Assembly (NCBI RefSeq): GCF_000027005.1
Contig: NC_012964.1
Coordinates: 1,178,001 to 1,242,000, forward strand
Direction: 5' to 3'
DNA length: 64,000 bases
Source: Komagataella phaffii GS115
Lineage: Eukaryota > Ascomycota > Pichiomycetes > Pichiales > Pichiaceae
Of the stretch, positions 20,771 through 29,061 are shown in pieces. A model generated the notes under the pieces. It was not told the origin of the DNA. It saw nothing but the letters and a program-made list of their open reading frames with translations, and did not search any database. A program made the translations under genes and the position numbers. Position 1 is the stretch's first letter. Each line of letters begins with the position of its first letter.

Positions 20771-21502
20771 TTAATTCACAGCCCTTTCAGCGATCCAACA
20801 TTCCCATTTGTCAGTATTCCCTTTGATTATGTTTCCACCTACAAAGTCAAAGTTTCCCTCCAGCTGATCAAAAGAGAATGTTCGGTCACTGCTGAAAAAT
20901 GAATCATTATCGTTATCCTTCTCAGAAACAGCACTTAGGTTTTTCAAGTTAATTTGTCTAAGGTTATCCAGCTCTTTTTCCAGCATTTCTTTGATTTGAA
21001 AAATTGGTTTAGCCATGAACAGATCATTCTTATTGCAAGCAAGCAGGATATCGACTCCATTGGGCAAGGTCTCCGTCCTGTTCAATATTTGAAACAATTG
21101 CTGAGCAACTAATTCGCAATACTCTTGAGTAAATGCCACGCTATCGATCATGTAAATTAAACCCTTGCAACTTTTCAACAAGTCTGGGTTATTGAGGTCG
21201 GTGTAAAGATACAACTGTAAAAGCTTGTTGTGCCCAGGATAGTCTACCAATCTCATCTCGTTCAGATGTTCTTGGATTTTAAAGTTATAAGTGTCATTAG
21301 GTTCTATGCTGGTCACTGAGTGAACTGGTAATTTTCTATTTGTCAAATAGTGAAAGAGAAGCGTCTTCCCACTTCCTGATGGTCCTACTATTAAGAAGCT
21401 GTGCAGTTGGTGCTTACTTTGAATCTTATGAAAAATCAAGAAGCTTGCTAATATTACCAATATTGCTACTGCTAATGAGATTAGAAAGCTGTTCTCTACC
21501 AT
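20771..21502 (-). CDS. SRP102: Signal recognition particle receptor beta subunit
   Basis: Srp102 is the membrane-anchored GTPase that holds the SRP receptor alpha subunit at the ER translocon. The 243-residue protein (S. cerevisiae 244) has one N-terminal transmembrane helix at about residues 5-24. It has P-loop GPSGSGKT at 39-46, a DYPGH switch II motif in place of DxxG, and CNKND as the guanine-specificity motif. The start is ATG 21502. It is divergent from ARO2 over 229 bp, with CGCGCG at 21574-21579, 72 bp upstream of its ATG. Its stop codon TAA (21771 side excluded; bases 20771-20773) touches that of VFA1. Confidence 0.93.
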   Translation of the reverse strand: MVENSFLISLAVAILVILASFLIFHKIQSKHQLHSFLIVGPSGSGKTLLFHYLTNRKLPVHSVTSIEPNDTYNFKIQEHLNEMRLVDYPGHNKLLQLYLYTDLNNPDLLKSCKGLIYMIDSVAFTQEYCELVAQQLFQILNRTETLPNGVDILLACNKNDLFMAKPIFQIKEMLEKELDNLRQINLKNLSAVSEKDNDNDSFFSSDRTFSFDQLEGNFDFVGGNIIKGNTDKWECWIAERAVN

Positions 21503-21731
21503 TAGCCATAAATCCCAGGGTAAAAGAGGAGAGATGTACTTTTTGATGGAATGTCGATATCTGAGGGCCCCTTCGCGCGGCCAAACTTGATCTGGAGTTC
21601 CTACAGCGTCGACCGGATATGGTGAGTTCTACACCTATTGACAGTTCCTTCGCGAGGGCATCCAAATTTTTCCAGCCTCCAAAGTTACTCATTCGATCGC
21701 TTTTTTTCAGAATTTCATATACATTATCAAA

Positions 21732-22856
21732 ATGTCTTCGTTTGGCCAGGTTTTCAGAGTTACTACCTACGGAGAGTCCCATTGCAAGAGTGTAGGATGT
21801 ATTGTGGATGGTGTCCCACCAAATATGTCTTTGACTGAAGAGGATATTCAACCTCAATTGACAAGAAGAAGACCTGGTCAGTCAAAGCTCACCACCCCAA
21901 GAGACGAGAAAGATAGAGTAGAAATACAATCCGGTACGGAAAATGGGAAGACTTTAGGTACTCCGATTGGAATGATTGTTCGCAATGAAGATCAAAGGCC
22001 AAAGGACTACAAAGAGACTGACGTCTATCCAAGACCCTCTCATGCTGATTACACCTATCTTCAAAAATATGGGATTAAAGCCTCCTCAGGTGGAGGAAGA
22101 TCTTCGGCTAGAGAGACTATTGGTAGAGTGGCTGCCGGAGCAGTGGCTGAAAAATTTCTTAAGCAGCTCAACAATGTCGAGATCGTGGCTTTTGTCTCCG
22201 CTGTTGGAGATGTTTCTATCAACAGAAATCCTACCAATCCTGAATTTCAGAATTTACTGCAAACAATAACCAGGGAGACGGTTGATGCCAACCAGCCAAT
22301 GAGGTGTCCAGTTGAGAGCGTGAGAGACCAGATGGCAGAGATTGTCACCAACTTCAAACACAAGCAGGACTCTATCGGTGGTGTTGTTACCTGTGTTATT
22401 CGAAACTGTCCAATTGGATTGGGAGAGCCAGCTTTTGACAAGTTGGAAGCTTTACTCGCCCACGCCATGCTTTCTATTCCAGCAACTAAGGGATTTGAGA
22501 TTGGTAGTGGATTTGAAGGTACTAGAATTCCCGGTTCCCAGCACAATGATCCGTTCTACGTCGAAGACGGAAAGTTCAAAACTAGAACTAACAACTCTGG
22601 AGGGATACAAGGTGGTATTTCCAACGGGGAAAACATCTATTTCTCTGTTGCCTTCAAACCACCTGCTACCATTTCTCAGGAACAGCAAACTGCTTCTTAT
22701 GAGGGTGTCGACGGTGTTCTAGCTGCAAAAGGTAGACATGATCCTAACGTCACCCCAAGAGCCGTGCCTATTGTAGAAGCTATGGCTGCCCTAGTCCTCG
22801 CGGACGCTGTATTGATTCAAAAGTCTAGAGAGTTTGCACTCAGTGTTGTTTCTTAA
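21732..22856 (+). CDS. ARO2: Chorismate synthase
   Basis: Aro2 converts 5-enolpyruvylshikimate-3-phosphate to chorismate, the last shared step to Phe, Tyr and Trp; the fungal enzyme is bifunctional and also reduces FMN. The 374-residue protein (S. cerevisiae 376) shows the family signatures [14 protein letters not shown] near the N-terminus, [18 protein letters not shown] at about 115-135 and [17 protein letters not shown] near residue 336. The start is ATG 21732. It is divergent from SRP102, and its stop is 17 bp from the convergent kelch-like gene. I saw no perfect Gcn4 site in its promoter. Confidence 0.96.
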   Translation: MSSFGQVFRVTTYGESHCKSVGCIVDGVPPNMSLTEEDIQPQLTRRRPGQSKLTTPRDEKDRVEIQSGTENGKTLGTPIGMIVRNEDQRPKDYKETDVYPRPSHADYTYLQKYGIKASSGGGRSSARETIGRVAAGAVAEKFLKQLNNVEIVAFVSAVGDVSINRNPTNPEFQNLLQTITRETVDANQPMRCPVESVRDQMAEIVTNFKHKQDSIGGVVTCVIRNCPIGLGEPAFDKLEALLAHAMLSIPATKGFEIGSGFEGTRIPGSQHNDPFYVEDGKFKTRTNNSGGIQGGISNGENIYFSVAFKPPATISQEQQTASYEGVDGVLAAKGRHDPNVTPRAVPIVEAMAALVLADAVLIQKSREFALSVVS

Positions 22857-22873
22857 TAGAATTAGATGTGTTT

Positions 22874-24571
22874 CTATAGTTTCATATTGTTCATAATAGT
22901 CATAATGTCTTTACTAAAACTGCTGATAATCTCTTCATTATCCGAATTAGTGGTAGTATCATCAGCGTCCTCCTCTTCTATTATTGAGGGTTCATCAGGA
23001 TTCACTATTCGCAGCGTTGAAACAGGTCTCGCTGGGACAACATGCGTTGAATCATCAGAGTCTGAATGCTTCGTTATTGTAGACTCGGTCCCAGTTGAAT
23101 TGGAATAAAGGGACTTTGGAACGTCATCCTCTTTGTTGAATTCCGTTTCTTGCGAGGAAAAGGAAATTTCGGATGTCCTTTTGTCCATAAACATATTCGT
23201 CAATGAGGGTAGCCTTAACATTTTCACGCTCCTTCGTTTGGATATTGTGTTACCTTTGCGGTTGGTAAGATCAATACTCAGCTCGTCGTCATTGTTGTTG
23301 AGCTGGATAGGAGTTGGAAGATTGTCACTTTTTGAACCTCCAAAAAATGCCATGTAGTTGGAGATTTCCTTCTCCCGTTGCTTCATCTCCTTTTTCTTGT
23401 TGTATTTCTTAACGAGCACGACAGATACCACTATAGATAGGATTATACCCAGCACTGGAACAATCGTACTAACCGCAATAACTAGAGGTTTACTTGTGTT
23501 CCTTGATGATGTTTTCTCATCAACTTTGGTGTAGTCAACTGAAGCGATATGCTCAAAAGATTCAGTGTTGTATAGATAAGCCCTAAATTTGTCTGTTTCC
23601 GTTTGATTGACTACCAAAAGAGTATCGTAAATGATTGCGGCCCCAGTCAAAGTCGACAGGGAAATCTCATTATCTGGGGAATTTTTCAAGCTGTTCACAG
23701 TACTAATAGATTCGTCTAGAGAATTCCACACCCAATCCGTAGAAGATATGTTTAACTGCGAAAATGATGGGGTTGCAACTCCATCCAAGAGAGTCCCTCC
23801 AAGCATGAGTAATGACTCAACCTTGTGGTCTGGAGTTTCTGACGAGGATGTATTCGTATGGAAAACTGGTAATAGCAAAGGGCTCATTCTTGAATTGATG
23901 GAGTCTTCCAGAGTTGGCTTTTTGAAGGACCAAGTTTCATACTGCCAAATTGCCATCTGTGAGAAAGATATCCAACCCCTTTGTGCTTTCCCCCCAACTA
24001 ATACCACCGTGTTATCATTAATTGGAAAATTTGAGGATCCGTAGAATGCAGCAGGCTGTACTGAGGAGTTTAACTCTTGCGATACTCCACTGGAAATGTC
24101 AATTTTCAACATTCTTTCTACAACGGACCCTTCGGTAGCTTGATCCTGGCCCGCAGTTTTTAGACCTCCATATATGTAGATAGCAGTTGGTTCTTCAAAT
24201 GTGGAAACAAGTCCGCTCAGGGAATAATAAGGAATGGTGTTATTTTTTAGTTCAACGTCGTCCCAGGTTTTTTGATTCCTCTGGTACTTCTGAATTTTTA
24301 TGAAGCCGGTACTATTTTGAACAGAGTATAGATCTCCATCACCTAGCAACGTCACATCTCCTTCGGGAACTGTAATAAGATTCCCAAGCGATTTTTCCCC
24401 TATTATATCTCCGCTTTTGAATTTGGCATTAAAAGGTATTTGGATCAAAGAAGATGAGCTTTCTGGGAGAAGATATATCGTCTCATTATGAAAATCATAT
24501 AGCGTGTTCCAAACTTGGGCATACGTCAAGTCTATTAGTAACCATATCAACCATAACGTCGAAAAGATCAT
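22874..24571 (-). CDS. Single-pass membrane protein with kelch-like ectodomain
   Basis: The 565-residue frame starts at ATG 24571 with a clear signal peptide (IFSTLWLIWLLIDLTYA). The lumenal or extracellular half (about 19-350) has beta-propeller-like segments such as AIYIYGGL, TVVLVGGK and SLLMLGG. These resemble degenerate kelch repeats and come with many N-glycosylation sequons. A hydrophobic helix at about 358-384 (VIAVSTIVPVLGIILSIVVS) is followed by a basic stop-transfer KKYNKKKEMKQ and a Ser/Thr/Asp-rich cytosolic tail of about 175 residues. Similar layouts occur in poorly known yeast plasma- or vacuolar-membrane proteins. I do not assign a gene name. Confidence 0.7.
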   Translation of the reverse strand: MIFSTLWLIWLLIDLTYAQVWNTLYDFHNETIYLLPESSSSLIQIPFNAKFKSGDIIGEKSLGNLITVPEGDVTLLGDGDLYSVQNSTGFIKIQKYQRNQKTWDDVELKNNTIPYYSLSGLVSTFEEPTAIYIYGGLKTAGQDQATEGSVVERMLKIDISSGVSQELNSSVQPAAFYGSSNFPINDNTVVLVGGKAQRGWISFSQMAIWQYETWSFKKPTLEDSINSRMSPLLLPVFHTNTSSSETPDHKVESLLMLGGTLLDGVATPSFSQLNISSTDWVWNSLDESISTVNSLKNSPDNEISLSTLTGAAIIYDTLLVVNQTETDKFRAYLYNTESFEHIASVDYTKVDEKTSSRNTSKPLVIAVSTIVPVLGIILSIVVSVVLVKKYNKKKEMKQREKEISNYMAFFGGSKSDNLPTPIQLNNNDDELSIDLTNRKGNTISKRRSVKMLRLPSLTNMFMDKRTSEISFSSQETEFNKEDDVPKSLYSNSTGTESTITKHSDSDDSTHVVPARPVSTLRIVNPDEPSIIEEEDADDTTTNSDNEEIISSFSKDIMTIMNNMKL

Positions 24572-25281
24572 CGCCTGTTATGGTCAACAATTAGATGGTG
24601 CAAAGTTTACCTTCATCTTCTCCGTGGTCTTTTGACACCTTCAATTAGTTTAATGGCTACTGGACTAAATACCTAAATAGGAAGTTGTAAACAAATACCC
24701 GAAATGACCAAACTGTGGACCAACGAGTGAGAACGTCAAATGAACGGATTTAACCCAAAATAGGTTAGCGCAGTGCCACTTGGGTCTTCGGGTTTCTTGC
24801 CGTAACTAGTGCCCAAACCATAAAGTGTATTGACGCAATTGTCCCGAGCCGACCCATCATTTCATTCAGCGATGTTGGCAGAGGGGTTTCGACTGAAACA
24901 ATTGGCTTAGGTTGTTACTAGCTTCAAGTGTCTCCTCTCGTTGCGCGCCTCTACTGAGCACTGTGCTGCCTTGCCACAAAATTTGTTTCCTTCGATAAGC
25001 CGTCACTTCCAGAACTTTCTCCCCCCACCGTGCAAATCGATCGCCCTAGCGAAAGTTTTTTCTTTTTCTGTTTGCGTCAGACTATCAAAATTTCCTTGCT
25101 CACTCGGAATTCCCAGCTCACAATTTTCCATCCTTTCAAGGCAAGCACAACAATCACCTTAGAGAATATTATAACCCCTACAAGCAATTGGGAATTGCCA
25201 GACATTTACAACTTGTTTCTCCTTTTAGACTGAGCTACCAGTGAATATCTAAATAGCTGTGTCTTTTTGGTCAAAAGTCAG
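24572..25281. other. Divergent intergenic region, kelch-like gene / SAK1
   Basis: These 710 bp carry both promoters. The plus-strand ORFs at 24941-25233 have no recognisable protein. The sequence before SAK1 (about 25030-25280) is C/T-rich, typical of a 5' leader. No clear TATA box or regulatory cluster stands out. Confidence 0.5.
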
Positions 25282-28119
25282 ATGCACCCTTTCCTTGAGG
25301 ATCGTTCAAGCGCCTCCAAGCAAAACTCCTCTAGGCAAAGCCCTTCCAAACGTAGCAACACGCCACGCAAATCATATTCTCGTGAGTTTCTCCACAAAGT
25401 GACGGATTCTTTCAACAGACTTGCCTCACCTTTGGCGTCTCAGAATACCTCCAGATCGAATAGCACAACTTCTCTCAATAAACACTTCCAGGTTCACGAT
25501 AACCACCATCACGATGCATTGAATAATTTCTTAAGCGTCTCCATAAAGAAGCTGTTAGACACAACACACTCAGATTCCTCCACAGCCTCCAATGCTACGA
25601 CAATGGGTACAACACCTTCCTTGAATAAAGACGAGAAAACTTATTTTGACAAAGAGCTGGACTCTTCTATCTCGTTGAACAAGGTCAAGGAGACTAACCA
25701 TGTTTTTCTAGAGTATGATCCTGTTAGCAAGAGAAAGAAATTAAACACTTATGAATTGCTCAAGGACCTGGGCCGTGGTCAGCATGGTAAAGTCAAGTTA
25801 GCCAGAGATACAACTACTAATGCTTTGGTGGCTATAAAAATTGTCGATAGAAAATCAAAGCCTTCCTTAGGCAAAGTGCATACCAACACAGAAGAAAAGG
25901 TCAAACGTGAGATCGCTATCATGAAAAAGTGTGATCATCCGCATGTCGTTAAATTGATTGAAGTTCTAGATGATGCTACGTCAAAAAAAATATATATGGT
26001 GCTAGAGTATCTAGAGAAAGGAGAGATCAAATGGTCCAAAAAGGATGATGTTACAGGTGAATTGCGTCCATACCTAAAATTTCATGAAGCAAGGCAAGTC
26101 TTCAGGGATGTTGTCAGTGGATTGGAATATCTCCACTACCAAGGTGTCATACACAGAGATATTAAACCAGGAAATCTTCTAGTTTCTAATTCGAACATTG
26201 TCAAAATCTCTGACTTTGGAATTTCTTATGCTTCATCCCTTGAATCAAACACAGAGTATGAACTTGCTAAAACAGCCGGAACCCCTGCATTTATGGCTCC
26301 TGAACTTTGTTCTACAAATGGCTACAAGACAGACACCAAAGTAACTCACAAAATTGATATTTGGGCGTTGGGTGTTACTCTATACTGTTTGCTGTTTGGC
26401 ACCCTTCCCTTTTACGGTGATTCAGAGTACTTACTATTTGAAGCTATTAATAAAGAGGAACTCAAGTTTCCGCCAGCTCACAAGTCTTATATGACAGATG
26501 AAGAGTTTGAAATGAGTCGAGACCTGCTTGAGAGATTGCTGCGAAAAGATCCCGAGAGACGAATAGATATACCAGAGATTAAAAAACACAGGTTTTTCAC
26601 TTGGGGGCTTTCCAGAATTGATTCCAAGCTGTACAGCAGTAATTTCAACTGCAACAAGAAAATCGCTGTTAGCAATGAAGAAGTGGACGATGCAGTTATT
26701 GGCATTCGTAATAGAATCAAACACAAACTTCAGAAGGCTTTGAAGTTGGCGGGATTATCTTCTGTATCTGGTTCCAGCACTGCGTCAAATTCTTCATCTC
26801 AGATCAAAGTCACTAGAAAAAGTCAACCTAGGCCTTCTTCTCATATCAAATTCCTATCCATGGAAACATCACAAAACGAACCAGTGCTATCGGAGGTCCA
26901 AAAGGAACCCGAGACAATTGTCCCGATCACCTCTTGGCCTCCAGCTTCGCACTACAAGAGAGATTCTATATCAGCTTCAATTTTATCCAAGGAAAGATCT
27001 GGATCTATTGACTCTTCATCTACAGCTCCAGTAGAGACTAGAGCTCTAGCTAATGGTGATGTATATGTCGACTGCAATCCTAGAGCAGTTTCGCATTTGT
27101 CCGACATTGTCTCCAAGGATATGGAGCGAAGATTAAGTGTGATGAGCAACTCTAATGGGTCAACTCATGGGACAAACAATGCAACACACAGTGAACCAGT
27201 TGATATGGTGTTTTCTCGAAGTAATATCCCCACCGATCAAGGAGCCTCGGCGAGCGCAATGAACATACCAGAGTCATCAAGCGACGACTCATTGGACTGT
27301 TTTGATGGTTCTCCTTCCTCCTTTCATCCAACTGATAACAATGCCGAGGCTGGCTCATTACATACTGCGTCAAGTAAATCCATTTTGAGTGTTCCGGAGA
27401 ATTTAAAAGCTTTTGCTTTGGAAAGTTCCCATGGCCGTGGCAAGATTAATAACAAGTTCTCCTTTGGTGAGGACGAATCCTCTTCGCAGTCATCAGATTC
27501 AGACTCTAGTGCTCACTCAGAATCTGAAGAAGATGATGATGATGGTGAGCTGACTTTAGTTCTTGGTCCTAAACGAGATATGCCTCCTTTTTTGAGGCGA
27601 AGAATAGCATCCCATGAATCAACTCTACCTACAGTTGGAAACATGCCCAAAGAGCAAGCCATCAAGAATGTGGATCAGGATATTGCCAATGCCTGTTCTC
27701 CTGTGCAGTCATCTAGTGATATTCCTCGATCTGAATTGGATCCATTTGTGGTGCTGAATACCGAGAACAATCATGCAGAAGTGCAACAACCTTCAAAAGA
27801 AAGAACTACACGAGCACACGTTGTATCACCATTGTCCAAGGACGCTCCATTGTCACCAAAAGCGAACACATCGGCACATCTAGCCCCGAAAATCAGTTAC
27901 AACCCACGACTCTACAGAAATCATTACAATAAAGAGTTTTTTGTTACCCCGTATCAATCGGATGCTTTTCACTACAATGCAGACGAAAAGAGAAGCAACC
28001 AGAATCCCTGCGCTGCAACATCTTCCCACAATGATAATAACGACAGATTCAGATCCAGGAATAATTCCATAACGGTGGGTATTTTACAGCGGGGCAATTC
28101 GAAGGATGATAGTATATGA
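25282..28119 (+). CDS. SAK1: Snf1-activating kinase (Sak1/Tos3/Elm1 class)
   Basis: This Ser/Thr kinase is of the CaMKK/LKB1-like group that phosphorylates the Snf1 (AMPK) activation loop in low glucose. The frame opens at a TTG, but the first ATG is 25282, giving 945 residues. After a Ser/Thr-rich, basic N-terminal region, the kinase domain covers about residues 150-460. It has LGRGQHGKVKLARD, VAIKIV (catalytic lysine), HRDIKPGN, DFGISY and the activation segment AGTPAFMAPELC. Insertions with EKGEIKWSKKDD match the Sak1/CaMKK pattern. The long C-terminal half is Ser- and acid-rich (EEDDDDGELTLVLG near 755). The Sak1 assignment over Tos3 or Elm1 rests on length and the kinase sequence. Confidence 0.85.
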   Translation: MHPFLEDRSSASKQNSSRQSPSKRSNTPRKSYSREFLHKVTDSFNRLASPLASQNTSRSNSTTSLNKHFQVHDNHHHDALNNFLSVSIKKLLDTTHSDSSTASNATTMGTTPSLNKDEKTYFDKELDSSISLNKVKETNHVFLEYDPVSKRKKLNTYELLKDLGRGQHGKVKLARDTTTNALVAIKIVDRKSKPSLGKVHTNTEEKVKREIAIMKKCDHPHVVKLIEVLDDATSKKIYMVLEYLEKGEIKWSKKDDVTGELRPYLKFHEARQVFRDVVSGLEYLHYQGVIHRDIKPGNLLVSNSNIVKISDFGISYASSLESNTEYELAKTAGTPAFMAPELCSTNGYKTDTKVTHKIDIWALGVTLYCLLFGTLPFYGDSEYLLFEAINKEELKFPPAHKSYMTDEEFEMSRDLLERLLRKDPERRIDIPEIKKHRFFTWGLSRIDSKLYSSNFNCNKKIAVSNEEVDDAVIGIRNRIKHKLQKALKLAGLSSVSGSSTASNSSSQIKVTRKSQPRPSSHIKFLSMETSQNEPVLSEVQKEPETIVPITSWPPASHYKRDSISASILSKERSGSIDSSSTAPVETRALANGDVYVDCNPRAVSHLSDIVSKDMERRLSVMSNSNGSTHGTNNATHSEPVDMVFSRSNIPTDQGASASAMNIPESSSDDSLDCFDGSPSSFHPTDNNAEAGSLHTASSKSILSVPENLKAFALESSHGRGKINNKFSFGEDESSSQSSDSDSSAHSESEEDDDDGELTLVLGPKRDMPPFLRRRIASHESTLPTVGNMPKEQAIKNVDQDIANACSPVQSSSDIPRSELDPFVVLNTENNHAEVQQPSKERTTRAHVVSPLSKDAPLSPKANTSAHLAPKISYNPRLYRNHYNKEFFVTPYQSDAFHYNADEKRSNQNPCAATSSHNDNNDRFRSRNNSITVGILQRGNSKDDSI

Positions 28120-28218
28120 GCCAGTCAATCAATTAATACGTATCGGTGAATACATCCACTCTAATGGGCCTAATTATTAGTATGAATGTCTAATTTGACA
28201 CACACACATCAAATAAAT

Positions 28219-28803
28219 CTAGTAAATCAGAACAGTATCCTCTTCAAGGAAAGTCTTAGGAAGGGGTTCCTTGGTTGGCTCACCGAAGACCAATTGAGCT
28301 CTTAGAGTCCAACCTTCAGGGAAGGCATTACCAATCTCCTTGGAAGCATTGATAATGTATGGATGGTAATGCTGTAAAGAAGCTCCTAGACCTTCCTCGT
28401 GAAAGGCAGCCCAGGTTGATATTTGAGCGTAACCGTTAGAGTTGGCAGCCCATAATGGGACCTCGCTGTGGAATAAATCTGGAACATTCTTTTTCAATCC
28501 CTCTACTGTGGGCAAATGGTCGAAGAATAACACGGTTCCGTAAGCCTTGGAGAAGAGCTCTAGTTTAGAAGTATATGGAGAATCTTCCGCCTTTGCTAGT
28601 TCAGCGGCTTTGCTCCAAAGTTTCTGATGATTCTCTGGGGTCACAACAATTGCCCTGATGCTTTGTACGTTAAATGAGGTGGGGGAATTCTTAACTATAG
28701 TTCTGACAATTTCCTGAATTTTCTCTTGGGAAATTGGTGACTTGTTGGTCAAGTTGTAGTTAGTTCTACGGGCAACAACAGATTGGAGTAAAGCGGAGCT
28801 CAT
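28219..28803 (-). CDS. Nitroreductase-family protein (Hbn1/Frm2 type)
   Basis: This 194-residue protein (S. cerevisiae Hbn1 and Frm2 are 193) belongs to the fungal nitroreductase-like family linked to oxidative-stress and fatty-acid signalling. It is expected to bind FMN and use NAD(P)H. Visible signatures are RRTNYNL near the start, SPTSFNVQ at about residues 40-47 and the tail AQLVFGEPTKEPLPKTF. The AAFHEEGLGASLQHYHP segment, at about 135-150, is also characteristic. The start is ATG 28801-28803. It sits between SAK1 (convergent, 99 bp between stops) and ATG1. Hbn1 and Frm2 are paralogues, so I give no single symbol. Confidence 0.9.
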   Translation of the reverse strand: MSSALLQSVVARRTNYNLTNKSPISQEKIQEIVRTIVKNSPTSFNVQSIRAIVVTPENHQKLWSKAAELAKAEDSPYTSKLELFSKAYGTVLFFDHLPTVEGLKKNVPDLFHSEVPLWAANSNGYAQISTWAAFHEEGLGASLQHYHPYIINASKEIGNAFPEGWTLRAQLVFGEPTKEPLPKTFLEEDTVLIY

Positions 28804-29061
28804 GACTTTGAATTGGAATTGAATGTGAATTGAGAGTGCAGTTGGCAGGGAATTACTGGACTATTTAAACAATTGCACACTTCAGTGCGGCGTAAGATCT
28901 CGCGTACACAGCTTACTAAATAATTAGTAACACAAATTAGGTAATTGACAAGTTGGATTATAAATTTGACTCATTATTATGTAACTAAAACCCCCTATTC
29001 CCTATTAACTATACTTCAGTACTACACGATACATTTGTAACTGCTTTCTGCTGCTTTGTAA

